Shown here: piece by piece, positions 54,478 to 64,000 of the stretch
How the letters are laid out: each line of letters opens with the position of its first letter
Numbering within the stretch: position 1 is the first letter of the stretch
Assembly: GCF_029227915.1 (NCBI RefSeq)
Contig: NC_079881.1
Coordinates: 20,807,501-20,871,500 of the forward strand
Direction: 5' to 3'
From: Hydractinia symbiolongicarpus
Taxonomy: Eukaryota; Cnidaria; Hydrozoa; Anthoathecata; Hydractiniidae
Length of the DNA: 64,000 nt
Program-made: the position numbers and the translations under genes
The notes under the pieces: model-generated
The model's input: the letters and a program-made list of their open reading frames with translations, nothing else
Database searches by the model: none
What the model was told of the DNA's origin: nothing

Positions 54478-56950
54478 GTTGTTTTGTTGTTTTGTAAAGT
54501 GATACCTTTACAAAACTTTGGACAGCTTTTTTGAAACTGAACCATTTATTGGAGGAACCCTCTAGTAAGCGTCGATATCCCGTCTTCCGTGATAATGCGC
54601 TTTTTTCGTCTCTGTTGAGGGCAATCTTAGTCTTGGTGACTGTAAAAACCCCTTGCTTCTTGTGCTTCAACTACATCTGCTCTCTGTAGATCGTTTTGCC
54701 GCTGAACAATCACTCCTTTTAGTCCTCAAAATTCAACGTTTGTGTCATTACACACTTCTTGGTACCCTTGCAGCGCTTGTCTTCATTCTCTCAAGCTTTC
54801 GGTACGTGTACATTTTTGCCCTCAGCGCTATAAACTCGGTCATAATCTTACCGCCAAGCTCGTCTTTCATCAAGCCAATGACCTTCTTGTTCTTGGCCAA
54901 TGGTAGTGGCCGTTGTTCATCATAGCATTATCATCTTACTCAGGTCTAAAATGGCTTGCCCAAGATACATGGGCTTGTTCATCGTGATCGCAGTCTTCCC
55001 CATTCCAACACCTGTGAGATTTTCGCTAAAGTGCACGCTGTCCTTGAAAATAGGCTTTATCACGTACTTTGTGTACTGTTGTTCATCTGTCACCAGTTTC
55101 ATGTCTCTATGGTTTCTGAGGTTCTCCATCGTTTTGCCGAACACGCTGTTGTTCATCAGCTTGAAAAAGTCTCTCTCGAACTCGTTTTTCGCCGCTGTAC
55201 GGAACTCTGTGTTCATCATGATGTAGGGCCGGAGTCAGACACTCTGTTCAAACTTGATGGGTCGGTGCACTTTCTTCAACACAAGGCCATGCTTGAGAGC
55301 CTGGTTCAGTGTTCTGATGTGAACCACCTATCTTTTCTTCTTTTTGAGATTTGGTACCAGCTTTTCAACTTTCCCGATCTTCATGCTCTCTGGCAAAAAT
55401 GGCAAGTCATTGTGGCTCTTGTGCAACTCCTGCGGGTACTCAACGTCAACTTCCAAACTGTACCCCTTGTGGTCTTTCTTCACCATTTTATCGATAAACT
55501 CAGGTGTAAACTTGTCAACTTGGTTGATCCATCTGAAACCGTGTGTTGGCAGCTTCTGCACCATCGCCCAGCCGTACAAGTTGCTGGCGTCCAAGTACTG
55601 GAGGAAGGTGCTGGTTTCCTCAAGCTTATAGTCAGGCATGTAGCGACTGTTAGCCTTTGCGTAGCGCTTCACAGCCTGAGTGATACCTCCTCTACTACCC
55701 TGCTCAAACATTAAGAGCATGTCAATATCTGTCAGCAACTCCAGCTGAATTCCAGTTTCCTTAAGGGCTGCATTCCAGGTTAACCCGGAAACTGTGTAAA
55801 AGTGTGCAGGACCCAACTTGTAGTGTTCTAAGCACGTCTTGTGAAAGGTCTCAAACACATCTGCAAGCAGCAAGACGTCATTCGTCAAGTACACATCGTG
55901 ATAGTCTCCCAGAGTTACTTTTCATTATCCTCAGGTGTGATTCTTTCCCACACTTTCTGTGCATGCTCGTAGTCTTCGTCGGTAATTCCTTTCATGTTCA
56001 ACTTGCTATAGAAGACCTCTTTAGGTGGAAGCGCCGTCTCTTCAAATTTCTGCCAACTGTTAATGTACTCGTACGGATACACACCTTTCCGTTTGAAAAA
56101 GCTTGAAGTGCTCCTCGTCTTGGTAAACCTGACGAAGATTCTTACACTGCTCGTCACTCACGTTACTTGACAGATTATCCAAACTCGATGCCATGAACCT
56201 ACAGCTATCGATGAACCTGAGCTCGACATTCTTGTACACAGGCTTGCCATTCTTATCCGTCACACCTGTAAGCTTGACTGGGATTGACACCTTGCAGCTG
56301 ATGTACTTCTCTTTGTTCTCTGCGATGACGCTGATGTTGTCTTTGTTGAACTTTTTGCCAAGCTCCTTGATGAACAAGTGTGCATCGTACCCGCTCAGGT
56401 TATGGAAAGCGATCGGGACAAAGTTTGGTATCTTGCACTTCAAATTACAGAGATCGTGCGCTGTACCTCGATAGGGCCCTGTATATTGGCAGTAATCTCT
56501 AATTTTACGGTTCTCTAGGTCACCAAACGCTTTTATGCAAATGTGACAACTTTCTGCCGCTTGGTACTCTCTTTTCAAGATATCTGTCAACTCTGTCATA
56601 GGTTGCTGCGGATAGAGCTCATACAGCTGTTTTACCTCTTTCTTCAGATCATCTACAAACCTCTCTACACATCTTTCTCCACGATAAACTTTCAGCGGAT
56701 CAGGAACGTCTCCATAAGCCAACTTGCTATAAAAGCACCACCCTGAGGGAACGTGAGTGCTGAGCTTCTCCGTGTATGAGGCCTTACCCTTCCTAACAGT
56801 CTTCAGCTGGTTCATTTTGTCTTTGTACCGTTGATCTACAGGCTTCAAGATCCTCTCAAAATCTGCATACAGCATGAAAGGGGTCTTGAACTGGCACTGA
56901 CCATCGTAGAATTTCAACCACTTGTCTTTCTCCGCAGGCATCTTGACATT
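54345..56950 (-). repeat. Right arm of the 2.6-kb inverted repeat
   Basis: Inverse of 48052-50656 (coordinates sum to 105002). This arm continues outward into the 5' half of the polymerase gene, so it is likely the original copy and the left arm the duplicate. The spacer between the arms is 3.69 kb. Confidence 0.9.
54490..54515 (-). terminator. 10-bp hairpin after the element 2 polymerase
   Basis: TTTTGTAAAG (54490-54499), 6-nt loop, CTTTACAAAA (54506-54515), about 31 nt past the likely polymerase stop (TAA at 54547-54549 in the ISTLTRG frame) and just before the zinc-binding gene. In the left copy (50487-50512) one arm has mutated (CTTTAAAAAA). Confidence 0.45.
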
Positions 56951-58192
56951 TACCTCACCATGACTCGAGCATTACTCGTAGTGCTTGTCTCTTGCTGACT
57001 CTGTGCGAAAGCCGTTCAAGCAGTTCATGCAAAAGTGGTATGCCTCCTTATGCTTCGCATTCAATGACTTCAGCAGACTAGAAAGCGATTTCACCGCTGT
57101 GTAGTGTCTATTATCACCGTCGGTGATCATGAGCAAGTTGGCCTGCTTACCTCGCTTGCTATTGAACTCAGACCTGCGAGCAATGTAGATACTCTTCTGA
57201 TTGACAAAAAGCACATTCACCGCTCTCAGGGTTCCTTTGTTCAAACTTGTCGATTTTGTTGAGTGCTACAGAAAACTTGAGCCCCTCCCAATCATACTGC
57301 GCTGCAAAGGGTTGCAGGTGCTGATACGTTGTGGATTCTTCTCAAGTTCTTCGTGATGCAGCGCTGCTATCACAGCCCATTTGAAGCATTTCTCATCAGC
57401 GTTTCTAGGGTTAATCACAGCCTTTTTCAGGGAAATCCAAGCAGGTAGCTCGATGTATGAAGACCCTCGCGTCAGCTTCAGCTTGTGGAAGTCAATGTCT
57501 AGGTACACGATATGATCAATAGTGAAGGCACTCTTGGGTAACGCAGGGTGCTCGACTTGAGTCTTGAGATGCGCAAATATACCCTGTAGCAGTTCTGCAA
57601 CGTCGCTGCTTCGGAGAATCTCTGTCATCCTACTGTTGAATGTCTTCTCCACCTTTACCTCATGAGTATCCCTCCCCTCCTCATCGTTGTCTTACGTCAA
57701 AACTACCCCTTCTTCCTTCTTCCACATCACCCACAGGTGCATCTGAACTGTGGCAGCATCTAAGCCTTTCACCTGCTCCTCGACAAGCGTCTCAACCTAC
57801 TCCTTGACAAGCTCGATATAGCTGTCGATATCAGTCTTACCTCACCCGTCTAGTCGAAAAGTCTTGCAGGCACCGTTCGTCGCCTCCTTGTGCTTCACTG
57901 GTTCAACGCTTTCAGCATTCTCCTCAGTGACGTGCCCTTCTTGCGCCTCTTCCTCAACTTCACTCCTCAGGGTCTTTTTTACTCCATCATACATGGAGAG
58001 AATGCGATTCTTTACTGTTGAAAAAGCGCTGCTCACTGGCTTTCTGATAACCTCTGGCACATAGTCTACGATCCAGTTATACCCCCCTCTCAGCTTACTC
58101 TCAACCACTGGACGAGTTTCTACCATCTCTTGATGCTCGGGTTGATTATCCATCTTTATTATATATGAGGAATTTGTATTCGAGGAGGTCAT
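54547..58192 (-). pseudogene. Family B DNA polymerase of element 2, main copy, dead
   Basis: Starts MTSSNTNSS at 58194, like the MTSRNTVS start in element 1, but lacks the SAP-like and PRP modules. Then VESKLRGGYNWIVDYVPEVI, a gap with at least one frameshift (about 57845) and two stops (near 57797 and 57692), the domain FTIDHIVYLDIDFHKLKLTRG, a frameshift near 57285, YHFCMNCLNGF, a stop at 56972-56974, the exonuclease (FMLYADFERIL) and polymerase motifs A and B. Downstream breaks equal those of the left copy: stops at the YVV and SVW positions, frameshifts, and the deletion removing motif C. At least nine disablements. Confidence 0.85.
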
Positions 58193-58194
58193 TT

Positions 58195-58479
58195 TTAGCA
58201 CACTCGTTTATTATGGGGATAAGACTTCAACCAGGGTCAGTTTTTCAGGGAATTTCCCCCCTTTCTACTCAAGTTGAGCATGATAGCAGGGTCACGTGAT
58301 CTGATGTCAGCAATTTTGTTGTTGTCAGCAATTTTGGAGGTTATAAGACTAGTTTGAGGTATCTGTGACGTCATAATTTTTTTGAGGTATCGAGTGGGGT
58401 AGCAAGAAAAGCGGTTTTATAATGGTTTGACCGTGGAAAATGTGAAGTTGTTCTAGAAGCCCCCATTTTTATCTGTCTA
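58195..58479. other. Upstream region of the element 2 polymerase
   Basis: Contains a direct repeat GTCAGCAATTTTG (58304-58316, 58325-58337), CACGTGATC (58293-58301) and TGACGTCATAA (58367-58377). No terminal inverted repeat for element 2 was found here, so its true end on this side is undefined. Confidence 0.45.
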
Positions 58480-60092
58480 CATTATAAACATTTGTTTGAA
58501 ATTATTAAGAGGCGCTCCAAGAAATTTTACTATAGTGGACTGATAAATAAACATAAAAACGATGTGAAGAAAACTTGGAGTATAATCAATGAAGTGATAG
58601 GTAAAACAAAATTAAGCAAAGAAAAACTTCCAAAAAGGTTGAATATTGATGAAAATAAAATCGAGAACAAGTGTCTAATAGCTGAGGAGCTTAATGATTT
58701 TTTTGTAAAAGTGGGTTCAAATCTGGCATCTTAGATTGAACCTAGCAATTTGAGTTTTAAATGCTTTCTCACTGTTAATAACACACAGATGGAAAATAAC
58801 AAACTAAGTGAAAATGAATTATTCAAAGCGATCGATTCACTACAATCAAATAAAAGTTCAGGTTTTGATGACGTAAATAGTAACGTTGTTAAGCGAACAA
58901 AAAATGCTATATATAGTAAATAGTAACGTTGTTAAGCGAACAAAAAATTCCACTAATGCATATATTTAATATTATATACGTTTTTTATACATTTGACACC
59001 GTAAATCACAAAGTTCTATTAGAAAAACTCAAAAACTATGGTATCCACAATTTCAACATTCGCTGGTTTGAAAGTTATTTATCCAATAGATGACAGTACA
59101 TTTCCTTTGACGGTGGAAGTACAAATTACAAAACAATCATCTGTGAAGTTCCACAAGGTTCCATATTAGGACCACTCTTATTCCTTATATAGGTATGTAA
59201 ATGATTTGAACAAAGCTTCGAATATTTTACATTCAATTTTACTTGCAGATGATACAAATCTGTTTTATGCACGTAAAGAAATAAAAACATTATTTCGCAC
59301 AGTCAATAATGAACTCTCTAAAGTGGCAGAATGGTTTAAGGCAAACAGACTGTTTCTAAATATTTCGAAAACAAAGTAGCTACACAGTTTTTCACAGGCA
59401 AAATAAAAAAGATGATATGCCATTGAAGTTTCCTGATTCATCTATTAATAATATAAGTATAAAAAGAGCACAATCCAAGAAATTTTTAGGAGTTATTTTT
59501 GATGAAAATCTTACTTAGAGAGAACATATAAATATTTTAGAAGAAAAGGTCGCAAAGAATATTGGTATCCTATTTAAAGCAAAATTTGTTCTAGATAAGA
59601 ATTGTTTAAAAAACATATATTCTTCTTTCACTCACTGCTATTTAAGTTATGCAAATAATGCGTGGTGCAGCACAACGCTCCAAAATTGACAAAATTACAA
59701 AATAAACAAAAACATGCAATCAGAATTATTTTAAATGTTGACAGGTGCACTCACTCCAAAAAAAAAAAAAGCTCAATGTACTGAATGTATACCAAATAAA
59801 CATTTATCAAACTCTTATTTTTATGTTTAAGCTTGAAAACAATATGTTACCAAGAGTATTTAAAAACATACTTCGAAAGATACAACATAAATATCCATCC
59901 AGATTTTTAATTAACAGTTTTTTTCAACCTAGGATTAATTATACAATCACAAAGTTCTCTATAACTAGCAGAGGACGTAAATTGTGGAATACATTTCTTG
60001 ATAACGATATGAAAACTATTACATCACTTAACGAATTCAAACATAAACTAAAACATAAACTATTGACTACTGACAATCTATATTTATTTTAG
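58480..60092 (+). pseudogene. Non-LTR retrotransposon reverse transcriptase, broken
   Basis: Reads, across several frameshifts and stops, KRRSKKFYYSGLINKHKNDV and TWSIINEVIGK (the linker before RT), FDTVNHKVLLEKLKNYGI, WFESYLSNR, VPQGSILGPLLFLI, LLADDTNLF (catalytic LADD, 59242-59253), NISKTK, KFLGVIFDENL and a C-terminal domain ending GRKLWNTFLDNDMKTITSLN (60092). The order and motifs fit jockey/CR1-type non-LTR elements. Only the last 115 codons remain open. Its endonuclease half is probably 44729-45150. Confidence 0.8.
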
Positions 60093-62426
60093 AACACACG
60101 ACAGTTACAACGTACGACACATATAACACAACTCCTCATCATCTTCAATGCTAACCTTTTATATAGGTTGGAGGCTTGGTGATAAGCCTATTATAGCCTT
60201 CTTCTCGCTCCTGCCATTTTTTACCTCTCTGGCTAATATTTTAGCATATGCAATCCTATCTTTAGATTATACGATATATAATAGCTTAAGATTTGTATTT
60301 TATTTTTACGGAAAACTGTAAATTCTTCAACGGCGAAAAAAAAATTAAAATTTCTGTTTCCATTGATAAGCATCAGACGTATCACTTGGAACAGAAAAGG
60401 CCAGAAAATGTCTGATCCATTCGGATCCAATTCAAAACAAAAACGAAAAACATGTTGGTAGAAATCCACTTTAACACTTGCTTTCTGTTTTGAAGTGTAA
60501 ATATAAATCGAAACACTGTAAATAATAATGAAGCTAAATGTATCAAATTACAAAAATAATTAAAATGGGTCAATATTGTCAATATGTCATTCACACGTGC
60601 ACAAGTTACTTAATTACGTGTGATCCGATGCACAATTTGGCTTTTGGTAGTTTCATTCCTGGGTGGTTACCGGAAGATTGTTACAGGAATACTGGTTTCC
60701 CCAAATCAATGTTCGACAAAAATTATTTTCTTTTTTATTACTAGCTAACCCGACGCTGGCATAATATGAACAAGAACATTTGTTAAAGTATAATTTATTT
60801 ATCAACCAAGTGTTTTCGATTTTATTTTTTTGTCAGCACATCATAGTTGCAGTAAAAAACTAAAATAGGTTTCAAGCAAAACTGCTTACTTGCCAATTCG
60901 CAAACACGAGGGTTGATGCAACTAAGTTCGTCACTAGGTCTCTTGATGTTTTCCTTACAAGAACACACAAATTGTCAACAAATTTCTTTCCAGTGCTTTT
61001 TACTCCGCTTAACAGTATTTTGCACACGCACACGATCGTGCTATATTGTGAATATTAACTACCCCCAAAAAACAATGTCATTGTTCCCATTTTCTTTCTT
61101 TCTTTCCTTCGCAATTTAGAATTTTCGAAACTGGATTGTTTACGTAGTCTCTGAGTAAATTCGGAGAAGTTCAAATAAACAGATTACTGTGACTAGCTGT
61201 ATTCCGAAGTTGTGAACAGCAATAATTTTCAAATTGTTTAATTTTACAAGAATAGTAATTTCGATTGTATATATTTTAGACCATGTTAATGAAAATTCTA
61301 GAAACGCACTTTAAGTATTTCATGACTTCCTTAGGTCTTTTCTTCATCAAATATAAGTACTTCTTTAAGTACTTTAAGTAGGCGTAAGTAGTTTAGCCTG
61401 TGAGCATTTGTACCTTATTTCTTATTTTAACCTTTGTATTTCTTATTGTAACCTTTTACAACTTTACCTGTTAATAAAAGTAATACTTTGAAATAAATAG
61501 GAAGCGTTATGGAAATAAAGGGGATCAACCATACAGTGGTTTGTATCTGCCAATTTTTTTTTACACTACTTTGTAATTCTATGAATTCAAAAAAAATGAC
61601 TTAGGACAACACAATATTTTCTGTAAAGTCACAGAGTTGACTAGGCTGTCACAGAATCTTCTACCATAGTATATAGTAGTGCTGGGGACTTAACAAAGTG
61701 ACCATAAGGACTTAGTGACCATGCACTATGAAAGCGGAAGCGCAAAAATTAAATATTTCAAACGTGCATGTTCGCAACCAATGCAATTTTATGTAAACAA
61801 GTAACACAAATTCTCAAATGCGCCTTCCTTTAATTTTTAAAAAAACCAGTCCAACTCCACCTTCAACGTTGCTATGGATATATAGACTTTTTTGTGATGT
61901 CCTGAACCATTTCTATGAATTCATAGAATTTAAAAGTCGTATAGCAAAAAGATTGGCAGAAATATAAACCATCGTACAGTTATTCAGTGGCTGTCTCATC
62001 TTTCTCACCAAATTGTAATAGTGTATTGAAATACGATTCTTGTTTTTTAGAATATTCTCATTCTTCGCCGTGTCGAAAAAACACAGCGATAAAAGAAAAT
62101 AACAAACAAACAAATTACTAAATTACGACAGGTTAAGATAAAAAAAAAGAAGCCCGATAGCTTGATCTGAGGATGAAATTAAACAAGACGTATCATATAC
62201 GCAAACAACCTCGCGATTAAAATTTACACAAAGATGTCTATGAAATTGTGATTTCTGTTACGCAAATTGATTTTTGAGATCTTCTTGAACAGAAAATTCC
62301 TCGAAATTTCAATTTTCGTTGAGTCAGTCTAGAGTAAACTGACTGGCAGGAAGAAGAAAGACCACAAGCCGCACCTAAAATTTGCGAAATTCGGTTATTC
62401 AGTAACCCCCCCCCCCCCCAAAAAAA

Positions 62427-62457
<31 letters not shown>

Positions 62458-63152
62458 AAAATAAAATAGAAATGAAACAAAAAAAACGGGACATAAGAAA
62501 GTCACTCAGTGAGAATAAGACAAATAAAAATAAAATAATATACGATCTTAATTGTTCGAGAAAAGAAATAGCTGCAGTTTAAAAAATATACCAGAACTGT
62601 CAGAAACAGCAAACTTCGATAAAAAGAATCCTGTCCACTTGTAGCGCGGACACAAATAACAGGCAGGGAATCAAAATATTTACGTTTTTTTGGAGTGTTT
62701 CCGAAATCGTTTTTCTCTATTTTGACGTTTCATTAGCGTAGCAAAAAAAATTTCGTTCTCGTCATTATTTATACAATGGTGGAGCCTCTTCGTTTTTCTC
62801 TTACGTATTGTTGTGGAAATTTTATTTTTCTCAGACTACATTCCAGGCGCTTAAGGTCTCCCGCCTTAATTCTGCATACATTCACTTTTGAAATCTTTGG
62901 TGGAAACACCTTTACTTTACCAGTTAGTTAAAAAAAGGGTTTTGAACACTTATCTTACCTTTTTTAAGTTACAAAAAATCAAAATTTTATTATCACCATC
63001 ATGTTCGGCATAGGTTTTTGTTAACTTTGCCAAATTTTGTCGAAAACAAATACCAATTTTGGCCTGAAACATCATTTAGATGACTTCCAAGTACTTAGAG
63101 AGTTTAAGTACGAAGTTTAAATCTGTGACGTTGCAATTGACCATTGGGGACA

Positions 63153-63154
63153 TG

Positions 63155-63190
<36 letters not shown>
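63153..63190. repeat. (GTTA)n microsatellite
   Basis: About nine uninterrupted GTTA units. Confidence 0.95.
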
Positions 63191-63244
63191 CGAGTTTAAA
63201 ACTTATCCTCGCAGGCGAGATAGAAAAAAGAAAAAAAAAGTAAA

Positions 63245-63315
63245 AATAGTTACCAAGATGAGATTCGAACACCCGACTTTCTCGTGTCGGCGCTCGGAGA
63301 GGTAAAAATTCTTGT
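63245..63315 (-). repeat. tRNA-like segment, possible SINE
   Basis: On the - strand GAGCGCCGACACGAGAAAGT, then CGGGTGTTCGAATCTCATC: a 5-bp stem CCGAC/GTCGG around an 8-nt loop followed by a box-B-like GTGTTCGAATC. The 5' half and box A are not convincing. Probably a tRNA-derived repeat. Confidence 0.35.
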
Positions 63316-64000
63316 AGGACAGCTTGTAATTAAAATAGCGCTTTTAGAAGGTTTTGTAAACATTTATGTTAGAGAAAGTTTAGGCTTGCCTGTGTCATTA
63401 TCACTGAAATAGACATTAACGAGGGCCTCGAACCTTCTCATGGATATATATTCTGAAATCACGTGATTTTTTCTGTTTTATAGGAAAATAAAAATCCAAT
63501 GTGGCGAGAAAACGCAAATATGATGCGGCGACGCGCGGCGCCGCAGAAAACTGTTTTCAGTGTGAACTTTTCTTAATCATCCGACAATTGTGAGCGACAT
63601 TCTTATACGTTCAAAACGCGTTTTTAGCTCTTCTAAGACAATGTATATAAAAACATACACCTCAAAATTTAGGAACATGTAGATATTATTAGAAAGCTTT
63701 GTGAAGCTTGACAACAACTTTTTTTGATAAAAATATAAACAAAATATAACAAATCCAAGTGCTACACTCACTAGCAATTATCACTGGATTAAGGTAACAT
63801 TGTAAATTACAGAATAACCGCCCTCTGCTGAATAACCAACACCCCCCTTAATTAAGTCAATTAAGCGCCCGCTTTAATGGCCGAAATTAAATAAGCTCCC
63901 CTACTCGCATGCTTATTTCTCATTTACGGAAAATTAAGGACATCCCAAGAACATTTATAGGCTGCATTTCGAAAACGCTAAAAACATTGCAAGGCTTTCT

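Larger units (their letters stand above)
60093..64000. other. Gene-poor AT-rich DNA
   Basis: No frame with recognisable domains. Holds a poly(C)/poly(A) run (62404-62430), a GTTA microsatellite (63153-63190), a tRNA-like segment (63245-63315) and a short GC-rich block (63523-63545, CGCGGCGCCGC). Confidence 0.55.

Noticed and set aside
58195-58479. Terminal inverted repeat for element 2
   Set aside because: No inverse match to sequence near 45.1 kb or elsewhere in the window was found; the CAGGGTCA near 58236 only superficially resembles the ends of the TIR transposon.

Overview
The window is AT-rich animal nuclear DNA, not a prokaryotic or organelle replicon. Evidence is GT-AG spliced genes (a seven-exon gene with a Frizzled-type cysteine-rich domain, a five-exon OTU-like gene), Polinton/Maverick-type elements, non-LTR and Ty3/gypsy-like retroelement remnants, Helitron-like and MITE-like elements, tRNA-derived SINE-like sequences and many microsatellites. 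A cnidarian, perhaps a hydrozoan, is my inference from the mix of elements; no single gene proves it.

Layout. 1-16.2 kb is intergenic with small repeats only. 16.47-21.16 kb carries a spliced gene on the + strand; seven exons join with matching phases into 640 codons and encode a secreted protein with a ten-cysteine FZ domain followed by about 490 residues I do not recognise. 21.2-29.3 kb is repeats: three Helitron-like copies, a MITE with about 25-bp inverted ends, and a degenerate Ty3/gypsy pol on the - strand. 29.37-29.85 kb (-) is a broken claudin-like tetraspan gene.

31,501-44,495 is a nearly complete Polinton-like element with terminal inverted repeats of about 250-330 bp. It carries a 305-aa gene (-), capsid-region genes, an A32-type packaging ATPase, five small genes (several membrane proteins), two head-to-tail - strand genes sharing an ATGA overlap, a DD35E integrase (-), two SAP-like genes (one also RING) and a protein-primed family B DNA polymerase. 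Integrase, major capsid, RING gene and polymerase each have one to three breaks, and the ATPase has lost its Walker A lysine, so this copy is not autonomous. I see no adenoviral-type protease. A striking feature is a set of short perfect hairpins 12-25 nt after gene ends, one of them shared by two convergent genes.

44.7-60.1 kb is a nest of elements. A non-LTR retrotransposon endonuclease fragment (44.73-45.15 kb) and its reverse transcriptase part (58.48-60.09 kb) lie on the same strand on either side of a second, badly decayed Polinton-like element. That element contains two near-identical inverted 2.6-kb copies of the 3' half of its dead polymerase plus the start of a zinc-binding gene (48,052-50,656 and 54,345-56,950). 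Between them lie a decayed ATPase, a BRO-like gene with a coiled coil, and small membrane-protein genes in an order similar to the first element. The left arm is split by a further 2.9-kb element (45,165-48,051) with short CAGGGTCGGAT inverted ends that carries an apparently intact five-exon OTU-like gene on the - strand. 60.1-64 kb is gene-poor.

All gene identities come from reading motifs by eye; no database search was run.
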